Part shown: positions 31,611 to 40,289 of the stretch, piece by piece
Layout: every line of letters starts with the position of its first letter
Position numbering within the stretch: position 1 is the stretch's first letter
Origin: Deinococcus radiotolerans
GTDB lineage: Bacteria > Deinococcota > Deinococci > Deinococcales > Deinococcaceae
Assembly (NCBI RefSeq): GCF_014647435.1
Contig: NZ_BMPE01000001.1
Location: 682,001 to 746,000 of the forward strand
DNA length: 64,000 bases
Direction: 5' to 3'
Notes under the pieces: generated by a model
What the model was told of the DNA's origin: nothing
Databases searched by the model: none
What the model saw: only the letters and a program-made list of their open reading frames with translations
Made by a program: the position numbers and the translations under genes

Positions 31611-31838
31611 CTAGACTCCCGACTGCGGTGAAAACCGCTGCCGCTCGAAGGTTGCTTTGATGACCAGCCGGCGAGCTTCACGGCCTTCCATCACACCCTG
31701 GACAGCATGTGACAGCTCCAGGAGGCCGTGGCCTGCTGTAGTCCACAGGTGTCCGATGGCCTCACGTGGCGTGGATCCCGAATGGAGCAGGGCGGTCAGA
31801 GCCGCTTCAAGTTCCGGGTTCTTCCAGGAGGACCGACA
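31611..31838 (-). pseudogene. Possible remnant of a small gene without a start codon
   Basis: An open stretch of 75 codons reads as natural protein (NPELEAALTALLHSGSTPRE..., with EGREARRLVIKATFERQ near the end). It has no usable start after an upstream TGA. Its stop overlaps the -10 box of the MazG-like gene. No family recognised; either a broken gene or a gene with an unusual start. Confidence 0.3.
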
Positions 31839-31914
31839 TCACCAACATTCTGACCTGCCCTGTGCCGGTGCGTGCGGCACAGACGCGCCTGAGGCTGCGT
31901 GGTAGCGTGACAGC

Positions 31915-33255
31915 ATGTTTGAGTCCCTGGGCAACAAGTTGCAGGACATCCTGGACCGAGTGGGTAAGGAACGCCAGCTGACCGAGGCGCAGGTCAAGGC
32001 CGCGATGCGCGAGATCCGCATGGCGCTGCTGGAAGCCGACGTGAACTTCGGCGTCGCGAAGGACTTCGTGGCGAAGGTCAGCGAGAAAGCTGTCGGGCAG
32101 TCGGTCGAGGGCAGCCTGACCGCCGGGCAGACCGTCGTGAAACTCGTGCATGACGAGCTGATCGAGACGCTGGGCGGCAAGACCATCCAGCCGGAACTGA
32201 AGACCGAGGGCAACGTCTGGTTCATGGTGGGCCTCCAGGGGGCCGGGAAGACGACCAGCACCGGCAAGCTCGCCGCGCATTACAAGAGCAAGGGCCGCCG
32301 CGTGCTGCTCGTCGCGGCTGACACGCAGCGCCCCGCCGCGCGCGACCAGCTGGAAGTCCTCGCGAAGCAGGTGGGTGTGCCGGTCCTGAAGGTCGCGGAT
32401 GGCGAGAGTCCCGCCGAGACGAAACGCCGCGTGGACGAGCATCTGAAGACCGACTTCCGTGACCTCGTGATCGTGGACACCGCCGGCCGCCTCCAGATCG
32501 ACGAGGCGCTGATGGACCAGCTGGCCGACCTCCAGCGCGTCATGCAGCCCACCGAGAGCCTGCTCGTCGTGGACGCCATGACCGGGCAGGAGGCGCTGAA
32601 CGTCGCGCAGACCTTCGACCAGCGCGTGAACGTCACGGGCCTGATCATCACGAAGATGGACGGCGACGCGCGCGGCGGCGCGGCCCTCAGCGCGCGCAGC
32701 GTGACCGGCAAACCCATCTACTTCGCGGGCACCAGCGAGAAGATCGCCGGACTGGACGCCTTCCACCCAGACCGGGTCGCGGGACGCATCCTCGGCATGG
32801 GCGACGTGCTCGGCCTGATCGAACGTGCGCAGCAGGCCGACCTGAAAGCCATGGAGGTCAAGAAGCCCGGCGATTTCGACTTGGAAGACCTGCTGCTTCA
32901 ACTGCGGCAGATCCGCAAGATGGGCCCGCTGGGCGACCTGCTGAAGCTCATTCCCGGCATGAGCCGCGCGCTGCCCGAGGGCTTCAACATCGACGAGGCC
33001 CAGCTTCAGCGGATCGACGCGATGATCAGCTCCATGACCGTCAAGGAACGCCGCAACCCGAAGATCATCGACGGGCGCCGCCGCAAACGCATTGCGGCGG
33101 GTAGCGGCCACAGCGTGCAGGACATCAACAAGCTCCTGAAGATGCACGAGCAGATGAAGGACATGATGAAGATGCTCCAGCGCATGAGCGGCCCCGGTGC
33201 CAAGGGCATGAAGCCACCCCGCATGCCCAACGTCCCCCCCAGCCTCAAGCGCTGA
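31915..33255 (+). CDS. ffh: Signal recognition particle GTPase
   Basis: 446-residue SRP54 homologue targeting nascent membrane proteins. N domain (residues 1-95), then the G domain with [44 protein letters not shown]. It is followed by the Met-rich M domain (from about 300), with [33 protein letters not shown] and MMKMLQRM for 4.5S RNA and signal-peptide binding. TAGCGT (31903-31908) is 6 nt before the ATG. Length is normal. Confidence 0.95.
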   Translation: MFESLGNKLQDILDRVGKERQLTEAQVKAAMREIRMALLEADVNFGVAKDFVAKVSEKAVGQSVEGSLTAGQTVVKLVHDELIETLGGKTIQPELKTEGNVWFMVGLQGAGKTTSTGKLAAHYKSKGRRVLLVAADTQRPAARDQLEVLAKQVGVPVLKVADGESPAETKRRVDEHLKTDFRDLVIVDTAGRLQIDEALMDQLADLQRVMQPTESLLVVDAMTGQEALNVAQTFDQRVNVTGLIITKMDGDARGGAALSARSVTGKPIYFAGTSEKIAGLDAFHPDRVAGRILGMGDVLGLIERAQQADLKAMEVKKPGDFDLEDLLLQLRQIRKMGPLGDLLKLIPGMSRALPEGFNIDEAQLQRIDAMISSMTVKERRNPKIIDGRRRKRIAAGSGHSVQDINKLLKMHEQMKDMMKMLQRMSGPGAKGMKPPRMPNVPPSLKR

Positions 33256-33266
33256 ACCCCAACCAT

Positions 33267-33304
33267 CAACGCCCGCTCCTGCGCTTCAGCCAGGGCGGGT
33301 GTTG
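33267..33304 (+). terminator. ffh terminator hairpin
   Basis: Arms CAACGCCCGC and GCGGGTGTTG around an internal loop, immediately after ffh. Its distal arm runs into the -35 box of the tRNA promoter. Confidence 0.5.
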
Positions 33305-33330
33305 ACACTCCAGCACCCGGCCCATATACT
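33302..33330 (+). promoter_or_regulatory. Consensus sigma-70-type promoter of tRNA-Lys
   Basis: TTGACA (33302-33307), exactly 17 nt, TATACT (33325-33330), about 51 bp before the tRNA. The clearest full -35/-10 promoter in the window. Confidence 0.85.
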
Positions 33331-33381
33331 CACTCCCGCTGAGAACGCGCCCACACGGCCCGCAGCGAGACAAGACCACCT

Positions 33382-33460
<79 letters not shown>

Positions 33461-33470
<10 letters not shown>

Positions 33471-33486
33471 ACAGACGGGGGTTTTT
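33461..33486 (+). terminator. tRNA-Lys terminator
   Basis: AACCCCCGT-acag-ACGGGGG followed by TTTTT; classic intrinsic terminator. Its left arm is part of the att repeat. Confidence 0.85.
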
Positions 33487-33527
33487 GCTTTCGTCGTGCA
33501 TTGTGGCACTGCTACATCTACCGGACT

Positions 33528-33544
33528 GCCACAACCGTGCCACA
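33528..33544 (+). repeat. Candidate integrase arm-type site, left end
   Basis: GCCACAACCGTGCCACA; 16 of 17 bases match 38649-38665 near the other end of the element, in the same orientation. Confidence 0.5.
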
Positions 33545-33595
33545 TCCAGAAAGATTTGCGCTTCCATTCCATCACCTGAGGACTACGATTTCCCT

Positions 33596-33934
33596 ATGGA
33601 TCAGCTAGGTCGCCTCACAGCACGGGAATACCATGGACGGCTCAAGGAAGCCCTTGAGCGGTACAGACTTGAAAGGGCGAGAACACTTGCTCTAGTAGAG
33701 GAAGCTCACGATGCCTTGTCGAAACTTCAGGAAATCGAAGAGTACAAGGCTATGAACATGGGAGATTCTGGCGGCGGGCTAGCTGCGACTCCGAAAGGCG
33801 AAGCTATTCAGTACGCTGCCGATGTTCTGGGAGAGATTGTGGGTGACCTGTGGAACTTGTTCAATGAGCTTGACGTTGAGGAAGATCCAGCACAGATCGA
33901 CCTGGACGGGCTCTACTCAATCTCTAAGCCCTAG
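33596..33934 (+). CDS. Small coiled-coil-like element protein, unknown
   Basis: 112 residues, charged and helical (LTAREYHGRLKEALERYRLERARTLALVEEAHDALSKLQEI), with an acidic C terminus. ATG 33596 has TACGAT (33584-33589) 6 nt upstream. GC is lower than in core genes. It converges on the integrase gene, overlapping its stop by 4 bp. Function unknown. Confidence 0.6.
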   Translation: MDQLGRLTAREYHGRLKEALERYRLERARTLALVEEAHDALSKLQEIEEYKAMNMGDSGGGLAATPKGEAIQYAADVLGEIVGDLWNLFNELDVEEDPAQIDLDGLYSISKP

Positions 33935-35184
33935 TTAGTAGACGCGTTGAATCGAGGAAAGAAGTCGGACAAGTCGAAGGCCGCCTCTTCGCGCTGCTCG
34001 TCGTACAGGTGGGTGTAGGTGCGCAGGGTGAAGCCCACGTCCGCATGCCCCAGCCGTTCACTGACGGTCTTGGGTGGGATGCCGCGCCGGATCATCAGGG
34101 ACGCGGCGGTGTGCCTCATGTCGTGGAAGCGGATGGTGGGCACCCCCGACGCGGCGATAAGTTCCCGGTGGTACCGGTTCAGGTTGCGCGGGTCAATGTG
34201 CGTTCCGATCTCCGACGCGAACACGAAGCCCCCGCGTTCACTGCCCGCCCATGCGTCCTGCGCCCGCTCCTGCTCTGCCTGCTGACGTTCCCGGTGCGCC
34301 TGCAGGACGGCCAGGGTGCCCGCAGACAGGATGATGGTGCGGCGTGATCCGGCCGTCTTGGGCGTGTCCAGCTGAGCCGTGACCCGGCTGATCGTGCGGC
34401 GTTCCTGCACCTGCTCGCCGGTCTTGCGGCTCTTGTGGGCCGGGATGACGCGCCCCTGCGCTTCGGTGCGGATCTCGACGAGGTTGTGGCGGACGGTGAG
34501 GCGCGAGCGTTCCCAGTCGACGTCATCCCACTGCAGGCCCAACAGTTCGCCGCGCCGCATGCCCGTCATCAGCCCCAGGTAGAACGCGGCGTGCATGCGG
34601 TGCCCCTGGGCGGCATCGAGGAACTTGGCGACCTGTTCCGGGGTCCACACCTGCATTTCCTGCCGTGTGGCCTTCGGCGGGGTGATCGCGTCCGCGACGT
34701 TGCGCGGGAGCATCTGCCAGCGCACCGCCTGCCGTAGGGCCATCTTGAGCACGCGCAGGGTGTACGCAAGCACCTGCGCCGACTTCCCTTCTTTGCGCAG
34801 GGCGTTCAGTACCCGCTCGACGTCCAGGGGGCGCAACTTGTCCAGCTTCATGCGCCCGATATGGGGGCGGATGTACAGGCGGTCGGTGTCCCGATAGGAC
34901 CGCAGGGTGTTCGGCTTCACCCCGTCACGTTCCTTCGCGTCCAGCCATCGGTCGATGAACTGGGCCACCGTTGCCCCTTCCGAGTCGGCCAGCATGCCGG
35001 TGTGGAGTTCGGTACGCAGTTGCGCCATCTTCTGCTGCACGTCCGCTTTCGTCTTGCCGCTGACCCAGCGGCGCTCCATGCGGTCGCCGTCGTATCCGAT
35101 CACGACACTGCCCTTCCAGCCCACCACCTTGCCGTCCTTGCGCCGGGCACTGATGGTGCCTTCCCCGTTGGCTCGCTTACCCAT
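33931..35184 (-). CDS. int: Tyrosine recombinase, phage-type integrase
   Basis: 417-residue site-specific recombinase. Residues 1-50 form an AP2-like arm-binding domain, followed by the SAM-like core-binding domain (about 70-165, including WLDAKERDGVKPNTLRSYRD) and the catalytic domain. Catalytic residues are visible as Arg210 in TGMRRGE, Lys276 region, His354/Arg357 in HDMRHTAAS, His380 in LGHADVG and Tyr390 in RTYTHLY. It starts inside the XRE gene (8-bp overlap). Presumed to integrate the element at tRNA-Lys. Confidence 0.93.
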   Translation of the reverse strand: MGKRANGEGTISARRKDGKVVGWKGSVVIGYDGDRMERRWVSGKTKADVQQKMAQLRTELHTGMLADSEGATVAQFIDRWLDAKERDGVKPNTLRSYRDTDRLYIRPHIGRMKLDKLRPLDVERVLNALRKEGKSAQVLAYTLRVLKMALRQAVRWQMLPRNVADAITPPKATRQEMQVWTPEQVAKFLDAAQGHRMHAAFYLGLMTGMRRGELLGLQWDDVDWERSRLTVRHNLVEIRTEAQGRVIPAHKSRKTGEQVQERRTISRVTAQLDTPKTAGSRRTIILSAGTLAVLQAHRERQQAEQERAQDAWAGSERGGFVFASEIGTHIDPRNLNRYHRELIAASGVPTIRFHDMRHTAASLMIRRGIPPKTVSERLGHADVGFTLRTYTHLYDEQREEAAFDLSDFFPRFNASTN

Positions 35185-35389
35185 TGCGCCGCCCCGCCTT
35201 CTTCGCCACGAGTTCCAGCCCGAGCGCCTGCAGGAGCGCCACCCACCCGTCAGGAATCCGCCCCGACTTCCCGGTGAGCATCCGGCTCACCTGTGAACGG
35301 GGCATGTCCAGCTGGTCGGCAAGCTGCTGGTGAGTCAATCCCCGGCGCTCCACCTCGATCCTGACGGCATTCAACACGCTTTCGTTCAT
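35177..35389 (-). CDS. XRE-family repressor-like HTH protein
   Basis: 70 residues with a Cro/CI-type helix-turn-helix (GLTHQQLADQLDMPRSQVSRMLTG). First gene of an xre-int operon. TACAAT on the minus strand (35395-35400) is 5 nt before the ATG and overlaps the inverted repeat at 35398-35414, so it probably represses itself and the integrase. Confidence 0.85.
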   Translation of the reverse strand: MNESVLNAVRIEVERRGLTHQQLADQLDMPRSQVSRMLTGKSGRIPDGWVALLQALGLELVAKKAGRRNG

Positions 35390-35394
35390 GAACT

Positions 35395-35414
35395 ATTGTA
35401 ACATATTTTGTTAC
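35395..35414 (-). promoter_or_regulatory. XRE promoter with overlapping operator
   Basis: -10 TACAAT (35395-35400) and a perfect inverted repeat GTAACA-N5-TGTTAC (35398-35414). The repeat lies between the xre start and the stop of the HNH-like gene. Confidence 0.6.
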
Positions 35415-36325
35415 TCATCTAATACTGACATTCCCGACAGCTCTGCCAGCATTTTTGTTCGCGAGTTATCCCACCTCTCGATCTTGCCCTTTATGGAAGC
35501 TTCGATTTTTGCCTTCTGCCTATCAGATATCTTCTGTTCATCGGTTAATTGGCTTCTTTCCCTAACAAATTCATACAAACTGGTCCCCATGATCTCCCCA
35601 TTGGAGGCCCTCAAAGATCCTCCCTGCGGGTCTATACGGTGACCCAGCTTTCCATTTATCTTTCTTGGTCGAATGACAGATGTGAACATGAATCCCGGCA
35701 TCATTGCGAATGTTATTAAAACATTATTCAAATAAAACGCCTGAGAGTCCACCGATCGCATCATGTGAAATCCCATTCTTTCGGGATGACCACGTCTTAT
35801 TGAAAATGAATGGTCGGACTCCTCTACACTCATCACATTCTCTCCAGAGTCCGTAAATATCACATAGCTTTCGATACCATTACCGTTATTAGTTTTTCCC
35901 ATTAGATATCTCCGCAAATATTCTTTTGCGGTAGCGAAGTGTCTATAATTGAGATCTTTTCTGCGTTCAGGACGCAGCTCTTCAAGAAGAAGAATTCTTA
36001 AAGCTAACGAGTAAGCGAACTTCAGAAGGCGGTCGTCGTATTCAAAATCAAACGAGTCCGCTTCTAAACGGGGTTTAAAAAAGTTTTCAATGAAGTACTT
36101 TTCATACCCACTAATCAAACTGCCGTCACAGTCCTCGCAAAGCATTTTCGCAGTAATGCCATCCTGAACTCTCCTATTAGGATCGCCAGCGCTCCTCAAG
36201 AATCCAGTAGCCGACGTTCTCTTAATCCAGTTAATAACACTGTCGGCAATGATGTGGCTGTCAACCAACTTGACTTCATCGCCACATAAACCGCATGTCA
36301 CTCGCGTTTGGAATGCTGTAGCCAT
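35411..36325 (-). CDS. AT-rich HNH-like/treble-clef protein, candidate cargo (defence?) gene
   Basis: 304 residues. The N terminus has CGLCGDEVKLVDSHIIADS (Cys11, Cys14, His24) and CEDCDG (Cys63, Cys66). This C-x2-C...H...C-x2-C zinc arrangement is found in HNH-like proteins, many of them of unknown role on mobile elements. The rest is helical with a charged C terminus and no other motif. Base composition is far lower in GC than every neighbour, marking separate acquisition. ATG 36325 is used; an in-frame GTG at 36334 is possible. A defence or restriction role is only a guess. Confidence 0.6.
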   Translation of the reverse strand: MATAFQTRVTCGLCGDEVKLVDSHIIADSVINWIKRTSATGFLRSAGDPNRRVQDGITAKMLCEDCDGSLISGYEKYFIENFFKPRLEADSFDFEYDDRLLKFAYSLALRILLLEELRPERRKDLNYRHFATAKEYLRRYLMGKTNNGNGIESYVIFTDSGENVMSVEESDHSFSIRRGHPERMGFHMMRSVDSQAFYLNNVLITFAMMPGFMFTSVIRPRKINGKLGHRIDPQGGSLRASNGEIMGTSLYEFVRERSQLTDEQKISDRQKAKIEASIKGKIERWDNSRTKMLAELSGMSVLDE

Positions 36326-36446
36326 TTGATGCACATCATATTCCCAACCTCACGATTGACACGCAAATTTGAAGCGCATGCGTGCGCGAAGTGGGTTCCT
36401 GCACCACACAGCGATCGGCTACATTTCTCGGAAACTCCGACCATAA

Positions 36447-36452
36447 TATACT
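36447..36452 (+). promoter_or_regulatory. -10 box of the zinc-ribbon gene
   Basis: TATACT ends 6 nt before ATG 36459 in an AT-rich divergent spacer, so a leaderless start is predicted. Confidence 0.6.
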
Positions 36453-36458
36453 TTACAT

Positions 36459-37046
36459 ATGAAAGGTGGTCGCAAATATAAAGCGCAGGGCGATGCGTTC
36501 AGCCACGCGGTTCACGCAGGCCAGGGGCCGCGCACAGCCGTCGCCTGCACGCACGCCCGTACCGGCCGCCACTACGCCCGCCGGGTCAACGTGGACGAGT
36601 GCCGGGCACTTTCAGCCGGGACAATCCCGACCACTTGGGCCAGGACGTTGCCCGGACTGGCCTGGGTGCCGGGCAGCGGCGCGATCAGCCTGGACGTCCT
36701 GCCGGAGTCAGTGTGGGTGGCCTTTGCACCGCTGACGGCCCGCAGGACTGCACCGCGCCGGTTGATCTGCCCCCACTGCACCCGCCCCTGCCGCAGCGTC
36801 TACGCGTCACCCTACGGGCCGCAGGGCCAGCCGGACGAACAGGTGGGGTGTCGCGCCTGCCTGGGCCTCACGCACCCGGCCCGCCAGCGCCACAAGTGCC
36901 CCGACTGGGCCGCACAGGTGCTCGAACACCCTCAGAACCACTCCCCTACCACCCGGCGCCGCGCCCTGCAGGTCATAAACGGCAGCGCCTCCCGCATCCT
37001 GCACGCGGTCAGACTGGCAGGCCACATTGAGCCGTTGGAAAAATAA
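36459..37046 (+). CDS. Zinc-ribbon protein of mobile elements, unknown
   Basis: 195 residues. A central zinc ribbon has CPHCTRPCRSVY (Cys104, Cys107) and GCRACLGLTH (Cys131, Cys134). The pattern 'CxxC..R.LY...CRxCxGLTY' is common in uncharacterised phage and plasmid proteins. The N terminus contains a beta-strand-rich region. The only larger gene of the element on this strand besides the one at 33596. May bind DNA. Confidence 0.65.
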   Translation: MKGGRKYKAQGDAFSHAVHAGQGPRTAVACTHARTGRHYARRVNVDECRALSAGTIPTTWARTLPGLAWVPGSGAISLDVLPESVWVAFAPLTARRTAPRRLICPHCTRPCRSVYASPYGPQGQPDEQVGCRACLGLTHPARQRHKCPDWAAQVLEHPQNHSPTTRRRALQVINGSASRILHAVRLAGHIEPLEK

Positions 37047-37128
37047 CGCGACGACGATTCACACTCGCCGCCGCCCACCTTCCCCCCCTACCCCCGGTGT
37101 AAGGGGCAGGGGCCGAAGGATCTTTCGG

Positions 37129-37347
37129 TCAGACCACCGCGCCGGACGTCGGCAGGGCGTCCAACAGGGCGACCGTCACCACCTCGTCGACGAGTGACGG
37201 GGGCAGGTGGGCGGACAGTTCGGCTCGCACGATTTGAACCGCGTGGGCGACAGCCGCAGATGCACCGTCCTGCAGGGCATCCGGCAAGGGGGGCAGGAAG
37301 AGGCCTTCAGCGACATTCAGGCGGGCAGGGCAAGATGACTCGTTCAA
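37129..37347 (-). CDS. Small element protein, unknown
   Basis: 72 residues if started at TTG 37347, which has a GGAGG ribosome site at good spacing. Predicted largely helical (GASAAVAHAVQIVRAELSAHLPPSLVDEVVTVALLDAL). The frame upstream to 37485 is unlikely to be translated. Downstream of the Rep-like gene. Confidence 0.45.
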   Translation of the reverse strand: MNESSCPARLNVAEGLFLPPLPDALQDGASAAVAHAVQIVRAELSAHLPPSLVDEVVTVALLDALPTSGAVV

Positions 37348-37474
37348 GAGGGGCCTCCGGGGACGCCACGACCGACACAACGCGCCGCCGGGTCGGGCAG
37401 TGGGGGGGGGAAAGATCAGAGGCCAACAGACAACAGTACGCAAGCGGACTGGGGCATTTGAAACACGTAGGGAA

Positions 37475-38032
37475 CTACGCGGCACCCGACACTCCCCTGG
37501 GCAGGCGGGGCAGGTAGGCCGTCCAGGTCAGGCGGGGCAGTCGACCCTGCAGGCGGGCAGCGGCGTGATCGGTGGCCGCCGCGTGGAGCGTCGCGGCGTT
37601 GGGCCGGTGCCAGCGTCCCCCTTGATCACGCCAGGAGCACGCGCGGGCGTCGGCAGGTTTGGCAAGGTACGCCAGCAGGCCCACCGGGTCGGTCACGGCT
37701 GTGCAGCGGGCATGCTGGGGCAGGTCAGCGCGGGCAGCGGCGCTGGTCAGAACGTGGACGTGCAGCAGCCCGTGCCGCCCCACTTCCAACTTCGCCCAGA
37801 CAGGATGCCCGCCCAGCACCGCCTGCACCCGCCCCCGCGCCATCTCCCCCACCTCGACGCGGTACACGTCCGCGTGCGGCCCGTGATACAGGGGCAGCGT
37901 CACGAGCGCCAGCGCACCAGGGGACACCGCGAGCAGCCGCGCCAGCACGCCCGCCTCACGCTGCACAGCGACCCGCCGCCTCTTTCGGGTGGTGTCCACC
38001 AGACCATCTGGAAGGTAAGGACCGTGCCACAC
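37475..38032 (-). CDS. HUH-type Rep-like endonuclease (rolling-circle replication initiator candidate)
   Basis: 185 residues. Three motifs occur in the right order: motif I ALVTLPLYH (42-50), motif II LLHVHVLTS with the metal-binding His91-x-His93, and motif III LLAYLAKP with candidate nucleophile Tyr122 and Lys125. This matches single-tyrosine HUH nucleases that nick DNA to start rolling-circle replication or transfer. It starts at GTG 38032, 3 nt after the upstream gene. The protein is short for a Rep and no helicase domain is present, so host helicase would be needed. Confidence 0.6.
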   Translation of the reverse strand: MWHGPYLPDGLVDTTRKRRRVAVQREAGVLARLLAVSPGALALVTLPLYHGPHADVYRVEVGEMARGRVQAVLGGHPVWAKLEVGRHGLLHVHVLTSAAARADLPQHARCTAVTDPVGLLAYLAKPADARACSWRDQGGRWHRPNAATLHAAATDHAAARLQGRLPRLTWTAYLPRLPRGVSGAA

Positions 38033-38035
38033 GCA

Positions 38036-38239
38036 TCAGGCCCGCTCACCAGGACCGGTGAAGCCTTGATCCTGCAATTCCAGCAGAACATGCTCACCGG
38101 CAGAACGTCGCACCGGGTCGGGGGACCGCACCCAATCAGCGGCAAGGGCATACAGCAGGCGCAGACGGTCCTTGACGTGGGGGCGAACACGCCTCCCGCC
38201 TTCAGCCGCCCGCCCCGCGACATGCGGGGCGGCGCTCAT
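38036..38239 (-). CDS. Small element protein between xis and rep
   Basis: 67 residues, Arg-rich, helical (KDRLRLLYALAADWVRSPDPVRRSAGEHVLLELQDQG). The ATG overlaps the excisionase stop (ATGA), and the Rep-like start follows 3 nt after its stop. Coupled three-gene operon. Function unknown. Confidence 0.55.
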   Translation of the reverse strand: MSAAPHVAGRAAEGGRRVRPHVKDRLRLLYALAADWVRSPDPVRRSAGEHVLLELQDQGFTGPGERA

Positions 38240-38427
38240 CCGTTCTGCCCGCTCGCGCGGCTCAGAAATGCCCGGATGGACGCCGCTGGGATGACGTGCC
38301 GACGCCCGACGCGAACGCTGGGAATCTGCCCACTGCGCACTAGGGCATAGGCGGACGTGTGGCCGATGCCCAGCAGGTCGGGCAGCTCCGCGATGGAGTA
38401 AGCCGGTTTCGAGAGGTTACTATCCAT
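38236..38427 (-). CDS. xis: Excisionase-like helix-turn-helix protein
   Basis: 63 residues with the MerR/excisionase-type winged helix: YSIAELPDLLGIGHTSAYALVRSGQIPSVRVGRRHVIPAASIRAFL. Start ATG 38427 has an AAGGAGA ribosome site 7 nt upstream. Expected to steer the integrase towards excision; its gene leads the xis-small-rep operon, coupling excision with replication. Confidence 0.8.
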   Translation of the reverse strand: MDSNLSKPAYSIAELPDLLGIGHTSAYALVRSGQIPSVRVGRRHVIPAASIRAFLSRASGQNG

Positions 38428-38460
38428 ATCAAGTCTCCTTGCGAGACGGACACTCCGCAC

Positions 38461-38770
38461 GAAGCCGACTTTCGACGGGCAGCTTCGTGCGGACTCTTAT
38501 TGAGCGCCGCTCACATTCACCACGGTATATGGCTACTCATCCGTCGTCAACTATTTATGCACGATTCGGATACGAAGATTTATCGTCCAGCAAAAGGTAT
38601 GTCAGTATGCCTGTATGTTATGCCATACAAATATACACTCTAGATGACGCCACAACCGCGCCACAATCAGGGCAACAACAGGCAACAATCGGCAGTTGCC
38701 AATCTTCCCATTTCGCCTTCTAAAACGCACAATACTGGTCAGCACTATTCTGTAATAAGTCAAAAAGGTA
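38461..38770. other. Non-coding right end of the element with candidate arm site
   Basis: 310 bp, AT-richer than its surroundings, with no credible gene. It contains GCCACAACCGCGCCACA at 38649-38665, repeating the sequence at 33528-33544. Just after it are GGCAACAACA / GGCAACAATC direct repeats and an inverted GTTGCC (38671-38700). It probably holds integrase/excisionase binding sites and the xis promoter. Confidence 0.5.
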
Positions 38771-38829
38771 ACTTTTAATCAGCGGGTTGTAGGTTCAAGT
38801 CCTACACGACCCACCAGGAAAACCCCCGT
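38771..38829 (+). repeat. Attachment site copy 2 (59 bp)
   Basis: Perfect copy of 33412-33470. It contains only the 3' half of tRNA-Lys plus CCA, so it is not itself a tRNA gene. Confidence 0.9.
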
Positions 38830-38843
38830 TTTAGACGGGGGTT
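38821..38843 (+). terminator. Second copy of the tRNA-type terminator
   Basis: AACCCCCGTTTTAGACGGGGG followed by TTCTTG; differs from the first copy in loop and tail. Confidence 0.6.
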
Positions 38844-38918
38844 CTTGCTTTGTCTCATATATGCTGACGTTTGCCATGGGAGGCCATTTGCAAACGTCTT
38901 GCAAACCGGCCCCGCTGC

Positions 38919-40223
38919 TCACGCTTTCCCACGTTGCTTCACCGCCCGCACTTCCTGGACCGCGCTGGGGGGGTCCGGGGTCGGCTCGACTTGACCGGCC
39001 CGCGCCTTGAGCCGTCGAGCCTTCACCGTCACCCGTTGCGGCTCTCGGGGGGCTGGGGTGACCGGGTCAAACGTGAGGCCCTCGCGCTCGACGTTATACA
39101 CATGCCGGTACACGTCCCGCGTAACGCTCGCGCTGTTGTGCCCCAGTTGCGAGCTGAGCACCTCGACGGGAACACCCCGCGCGGCCATGAGCAAGGCCAA
39201 GGCGTAGGAGTGCCGGAGCTTATGCGGCGAGAGGGCCGGGACCCCTGCAGCCGCGCACAGCTTGCCCATAGGGTGCCTGAGGTTGTCCAGGTGCCAGGGC
39301 ATGCCCGCCCTTGACGTGAACACATACGGCGTGACGGTGTAGGGCCGCCCCCTGTCCCTGATCCGCGCGCCCCACTCGCGTTCCTGCTGAGCCTAAGAGT
39401 CCCTAAGCACCTGCACAGCGCTGCCCGTCACCGTGCGCGCCCCCGCTGCCGTCTTGGGGGTTTCATACACCTGCCCTGCCATGGCGCCGCGCGTGTGTTC
39501 CGCACTCACCACCGCTGAACCGTCCGGCCTGAACGTCACGTCATCCCAGGGGAGTGCGAGGGCCTCACCGGGTCGCATGCCGGTTGCCGGCATGAACGCC
39601 AGGGGCCACCCCCACCGGTCAACGCGGGCCGCTTCATAGAACTTCACCGCCTCATCCGGTGTGAACGCCTTAGGGCGAGCTGGGCCGCGCGTGGTCATAC
39701 GCTCAGGGCGGCCCCTCACCGTGGGGTCAGCCTCTACAAGTCCCTCACAGATGCCCCAGCGGTACGCGGCCCGTAGAAGAGCGTGCACCTTGCCGCGCGT
39801 ACGCTCACCAGTGGGTCCCTCGCCCAGCCCCGCGTAGAAGTCCCTGAGCCGCTGGGCGTTCACTTTTTGGGCCTTGAGTTTGCCCAGGGTGGGCGCCAGG
39901 TAATGCCGCAGTGAGTACCGGTAGTCAAACGCGGTGCGCTGCTTGATTCCCCCGGCACGCTCGCGGGCGTCCACATACTCGGAAATGAGCTGCTCGCCGG
40001 TCAGCAGCTCGCGCGGGGGTAGGTCACCGTATTCCTTGAACTTCCGGGCCTCGCGTACCTCTGCGCGGGCCGCCGTGAGGTTCCGGGCAGTGCTACTGAA
40101 GTGCCGCCGATCACCCTCGTTTGTGGTGACCATCACGCGCCACCTCACGCGCCCGTCCGGCAACGTGGTAAAGCTGCCCTCACCCTGCCCCCGCTTTGCC
40201 CGTTTGTCCCCGTTCTCTGCCAT
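38919..40223 (-). pseudogene. int: Second tyrosine integrase, interrupted by an in-frame TAG
   Basis: One continuous frame of 435 codons encodes a full integrase except for a single TAG at 39393-39395. The N-terminal part has the arm-binding domain (GQGEGSFTTLPDGRVRWRV), core-binding domain and TGMRPGEALALPWDDV (catalytic Arg). The part after the stop has SPHKLRHSYALALLMAARG, LGHNSASVTRDVYRHVY (catalytic His and Tyr). The stop replaces a likely Gln codon (CAG). It sits directly next to att copy 2, as an integrase of a second element would. Confidence 0.8.
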
Positions 40224-40289
40224 GCCTCACCGTATCCCAGCCGCGCCGCACGCCCTGCAGCACACCGCCCAGGCGGGGCAGCGCTGGGG

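Noticed and set aside
31657..31905. Plus-strand frame of 82 codons before ffh
   Set aside because: Composition unlike protein; a better-looking frame lies on the other strand at 31611-31838.
31807..33147. Minus-strand frame of 446 codons
   Set aside because: Antisense shadow of ffh.
38771..38817. Second tRNA-Lys gene
   Set aside because: Only the 3' half from the anticodon loop to CCA is present; no acceptor 5' strand or D-arm, so it is an att duplicate.
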